NCBI GenBank assembly: GCA_900465675.1
Contig: UBJR01000005.1
Coordinates: forward strand, 1-64,000
Length of the DNA stretch: 64,000 nt
Direction of reading: 5' to 3'
Source: Hyphomicrobiales bacterium
GTDB taxonomy: Bacteria > Pseudomonadota > Alphaproteobacteria > Rhizobiales > Rhizobiaceae
The notes beneath the pieces are model-generated. The model made no database searches. It saw only the letters and a list, made by a program, of their open reading frames with translations, and was not told where the DNA came from. Each line of letters starts with the position of its first letter. Positions within the stretch are counted from its first letter, which is position 1. Shown piece after piece: positions 62,167 through 64,000 of the stretch. Made by a program: the position numbers and the translations under genes.

Positions 62167-63530
62167 GCGACTACCGCCGCATCGCCGTTCTCGATATCGG
62201 CAAGACCAACGCCAAGGTCGTCGTGCTCGACGCGGCGACCGGCGAGGAAATCGCCGTCGCCAAAATGGCGAATACCGTCCTGAAGGACGGCCTCTATCCA
62301 CATTACGATATCGAGGCCCTCTGGTCCTTTATGCTCGACGCCTTCAAGCGCTTCGCCAAGGCGCCGGGTTTCGAGGCGATCTCGATCACAACGCACGGCG
62401 CATCGGCCGCACTTCTTGATGCCGCTGGTAATCTCGCCATGCCGGTGCTCGATTACGAACACGAATATCCGCAACCGATCCGCGACGCCTATGCTGCGCT
62501 CCGTCCGCCCTTCAGCGAGACCTACTCCCCGCACCAGACGATGGGCCTGAACATCGGCGCCCAGCTGCATTATCAGAAGACGGCTTTCCCGGATGACTTC
62601 GCGAAGGTCGCCACCATCGTCACCTATCCGCAATATTGGGCCGCGCGGCTGACCGGTGTTGCCGCCAACGAGGCGACATCGCTCGGCTGCCACACCGACC
62701 TCTGGAACCCTGGAAACGGCGAATACTCCTCTCTGGTCGATACGCTCGGTATCCGCAGCCTCATGGCGCCGATCCGCTCCGCCTTCGACGCGCTCGGCCC
62801 GGTCCGGCCGGAGATAGCCATGGAGATCGGCGTATCGGTGCCCGTTTATTGCGGCATTCACGATTCCAATGCATCCCTGCTGCCGCATCTGGTTTCGCGG
62901 GAAGCCCCCTTCGCCGTCGTCTCGACCGGCACCTGGGTGATCAATTTCGGCGTCGGTGGCGATCTCGAACATCTCGATCCGCGGCGCGATGCGCTCGCCA
63001 ATGTCGATGCCTATGGCCGCGCCGTGCCCTCCTCGCGTTTCATGGGCGGCCGCGAATTCGAAATTCTCTCTGCCGAGATCGGTACAGTGCCTGCGAACGA
63101 GGCGCTTGCCGCGCTACCTGCCGTGATCGCCCGCAAGATCATGCTGTTGCCGAATGTCGCGCCGGGCTCCGGCCCCTTCCCCGGACGCGAAAAGCAATGG
63201 CTGAACGCCGGCGATGCCAGCACGGCTGAACGCTATACTGCTGCCTGCCTCTATCTGGCGCTGATGAGCGAGGCGTGCCTCGGCCTGATCGGCGCCAAGG
63301 GGCCAGTGATCGTCGAGGGACCGTTTGCCGCAAACAGCACCTATCTCATCCTTCTTGCGGCGCTGGCGCAGCGGACAGTGATCGCCCTTCCCGGCTCCAC
63401 CGGCACCAGCCAGGGTGCCTCGCTTCTAACCGGCGTCAAGCCGGCGGCAACACAGGAAACACGCTTCGAGCCCTTTGCTGTCGACGGTTTGGAGGCCTAT
63501 CGCGCCGCCTGGTATGCGCTGACGGAATAA
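62163..63530 (+). CDS. rhaK: Rhamnulokinase-type sugar kinase (455 aa)
   Basis: This FGGY-family kinase phosphorylates L-rhamnulose (or rhamnose) with ATP. The phosphate-1 motif [16 protein letters not shown] is at residue 8, the HGASAALLD segment near 78 and the late G-rich [20 protein letters not shown] near 380. In R. leguminosarum RhaK is reported to be needed also for transport activity of RhaSTPQ. The start at 62163 overlaps the rhaU stop as ATGA; an upstream in-frame extension lies inside rhaU and is rejected. It closes the rhaRSTPQUK operon. Confidence 0.93.
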   Translation: MSDYRRIAVLDIGKTNAKVVVLDAATGEEIAVAKMANTVLKDGLYPHYDIEALWSFMLDAFKRFAKAPGFEAISITTHGASAALLDAAGNLAMPVLDYEHEYPQPIRDAYAALRPPFSETYSPHQTMGLNIGAQLHYQKTAFPDDFAKVATIVTYPQYWAARLTGVAANEATSLGCHTDLWNPGNGEYSSLVDTLGIRSLMAPIRSAFDALGPVRPEIAMEIGVSVPVYCGIHDSNASLLPHLVSREAPFAVVSTGTWVINFGVGGDLEHLDPRRDALANVDAYGRAVPSSRFMGGREFEILSAEIGTVPANEALAALPAVIARKIMLLPNVAPGSGPFPGREKQWLNAGDASTAERYTAACLYLALMSEACLGLIGAKGPVIVEGPFAANSTYLILLAALAQRTVIALPGSTGTSQGASLLTGVKPAATQETRFEPFAVDGLEAYRAAWYALTE

Positions 63531-63609
63531 CAGTCTTTCCAAGCTCGCCCTTTACCCCATCTAACCCGAGCGGCTAGTTTGCGCGCACACATCAGGTGGA
63601 GGATAAACC

Positions 63610-64000
63610 ATGACAGATTCGACCTTCGATCCGCGCGCCCTCGCGGCCAAGCTTGCAGGCCTTCGCCACGCGGGCAAGCAGGCTTCCACCGCGGAATTCC
63701 CGTTGCCCGGCGACCACCGCCAGGCCATGGACGCGCAGAACTTCCTCGCGGCTGAAGAAGGCATTCGCAGCAACGCCTGGAAGGTCTCGATGCCGGCCGA
63801 CAATCAGCCGGTCACCGCGCCGCTGCATCCCTATTTCGAAGCCGTTTCCGGCGCGAAGCTGCCCTGGGTCGCCGGTACGAAGTTCGAAGCCGAGATCGCC
63901 GTGCGCCTCGGCAAGGATCTGCCGATCCGCTCCAGCGGCAAGTACACGCGCGCCGAAGTCGCCGATGCCATTGCGGACGCCTATCTCGGTGTCGAGATGT
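63610..64000 (+). CDS. 2-keto-4-pentenoate hydratase / fumarylacetoacetate-hydrolase-like protein, partial
   Basis: An ATG preceded by GGTGGAGGA begins a frame that runs off the window edge after 130 codons. The visible part, with helices around LAAKLAGLRHAGKQASTAEF and the metal-site segment FEAEIAVRLGKDLP near residue 97, matches the hydratase/decarboxylase branch of the FAH superfamily. Lying 80 bases after rhaK in the same direction, it may be an added gene of the locus or the start of another unit. Confidence 0.78.
   Translation, partial: MTDSTFDPRALAAKLAGLRHAGKQASTAEFPLPGDHRQAMDAQNFLAAEEGIRSNAWKVSMPADNQPVTAPLHPYFEAVSGAKLPWVAGTKFEAEIAVRLGKDLPIRSSGKYTRAEVADAIADAYLGVEM

Overview
The window reads as part of a fast-growing Rhizobium genome of the R. 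leguminosarum/R. etli type. The grounds are the high G+C coding, the dense set of ABC importers for sugars and peptides, a TPP-riboswitch thiMED salvage operon, and above all a complete L-rhamnose locus with the divergent rhaDI / rhaRSTPQUK arrangement known from R. leguminosarum. Such catabolic loci often sit on large plasmids or chromids in this genus, so a replicon other than the main chromosome is plausible (inference). No rRNA, tRNA or CRISPR array was seen.

Region 1 (1-9217) is a Tn7-like transposition module on the plus strand. A run of five or six small, unrecognised genes with good ribosome sites (550-2519) leads into a TnsA-like nuclease, a 72-residue protein resembling the first ~70 residues of the transposase, a TnsB-like DDE transposase, a TnsC-like AAA+ ATPase and a TniQ/TnsD-like target selector with an extended C-terminus. 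A strong terminator closes the module at 9004-9035. The outer ends are not resolved; two GACA-type motifs 22 bp apart at the left edge may be TnsB sites. This is the most novel part of the window.

Region 2 (9218-27615) holds two CUT1-type sugar uptake loci. The first has a binding protein, two permeases, a ROK regulator, a TIM-barrel isomerase and an ATPase, with a further ROK regulator and a Gfo/Idh/MocA oxidoreductase upstream. The second has a binding protein and two permeases without an ATPase, divergent from a ROK regulator, a Gfo/Idh/MocA oxidoreductase and a ThuA-like protein. Between them lie the TPP riboswitch, thiMED and a YdeI-family gene. The enzyme types suggest oxidative handling of glycosides in both loci.

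Region 3 (27748-41427) starts with a GNAT acetyltransferase, a NagZ-like GH3 glycosidase and a complete peptide/oligosaccharide ABC importer, a plausible amino-sugar or muropeptide uptake operon. There follow a spermidine-synthase-like protein, a minus-strand operon of HpcH/HpaI aldolase, TIM-barrel isomerase and amidase, several small genes, a TetR regulator with a multi-site operator, and a VapBC-type toxin-antitoxin pair whose toxin gene carries a one-base frameshift.

Region 4 (41424-50973) is a second peptide-type importer (fused double ATPase, two permeases, binding protein) mixed with a SelA-like PLP enzyme, a RidA protein and a metal-dependent amidohydrolase. An IclR regulator sits in the middle on the opposite strand.

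Region 5 (51001-52538) is an ECF41-type sigma factor facing a carboxymuconolactone-decarboxylase-family gene; the gap contains an exact ECF41 promoter motif. Region 6 (52554-64000) is the rhamnose locus: rhaI and rhaD on the minus strand, rhaRSTPQUK on the plus strand, and a 20-bp inverted repeat in the divergent promoter. It ends in a fumarylacetoacetate-hydrolase-like gene cut by the window edge. Two copies of a ~140-bp double-hairpin intergenic repeat (49191 and 53894) flank the sigma-factor region in opposite orientations.
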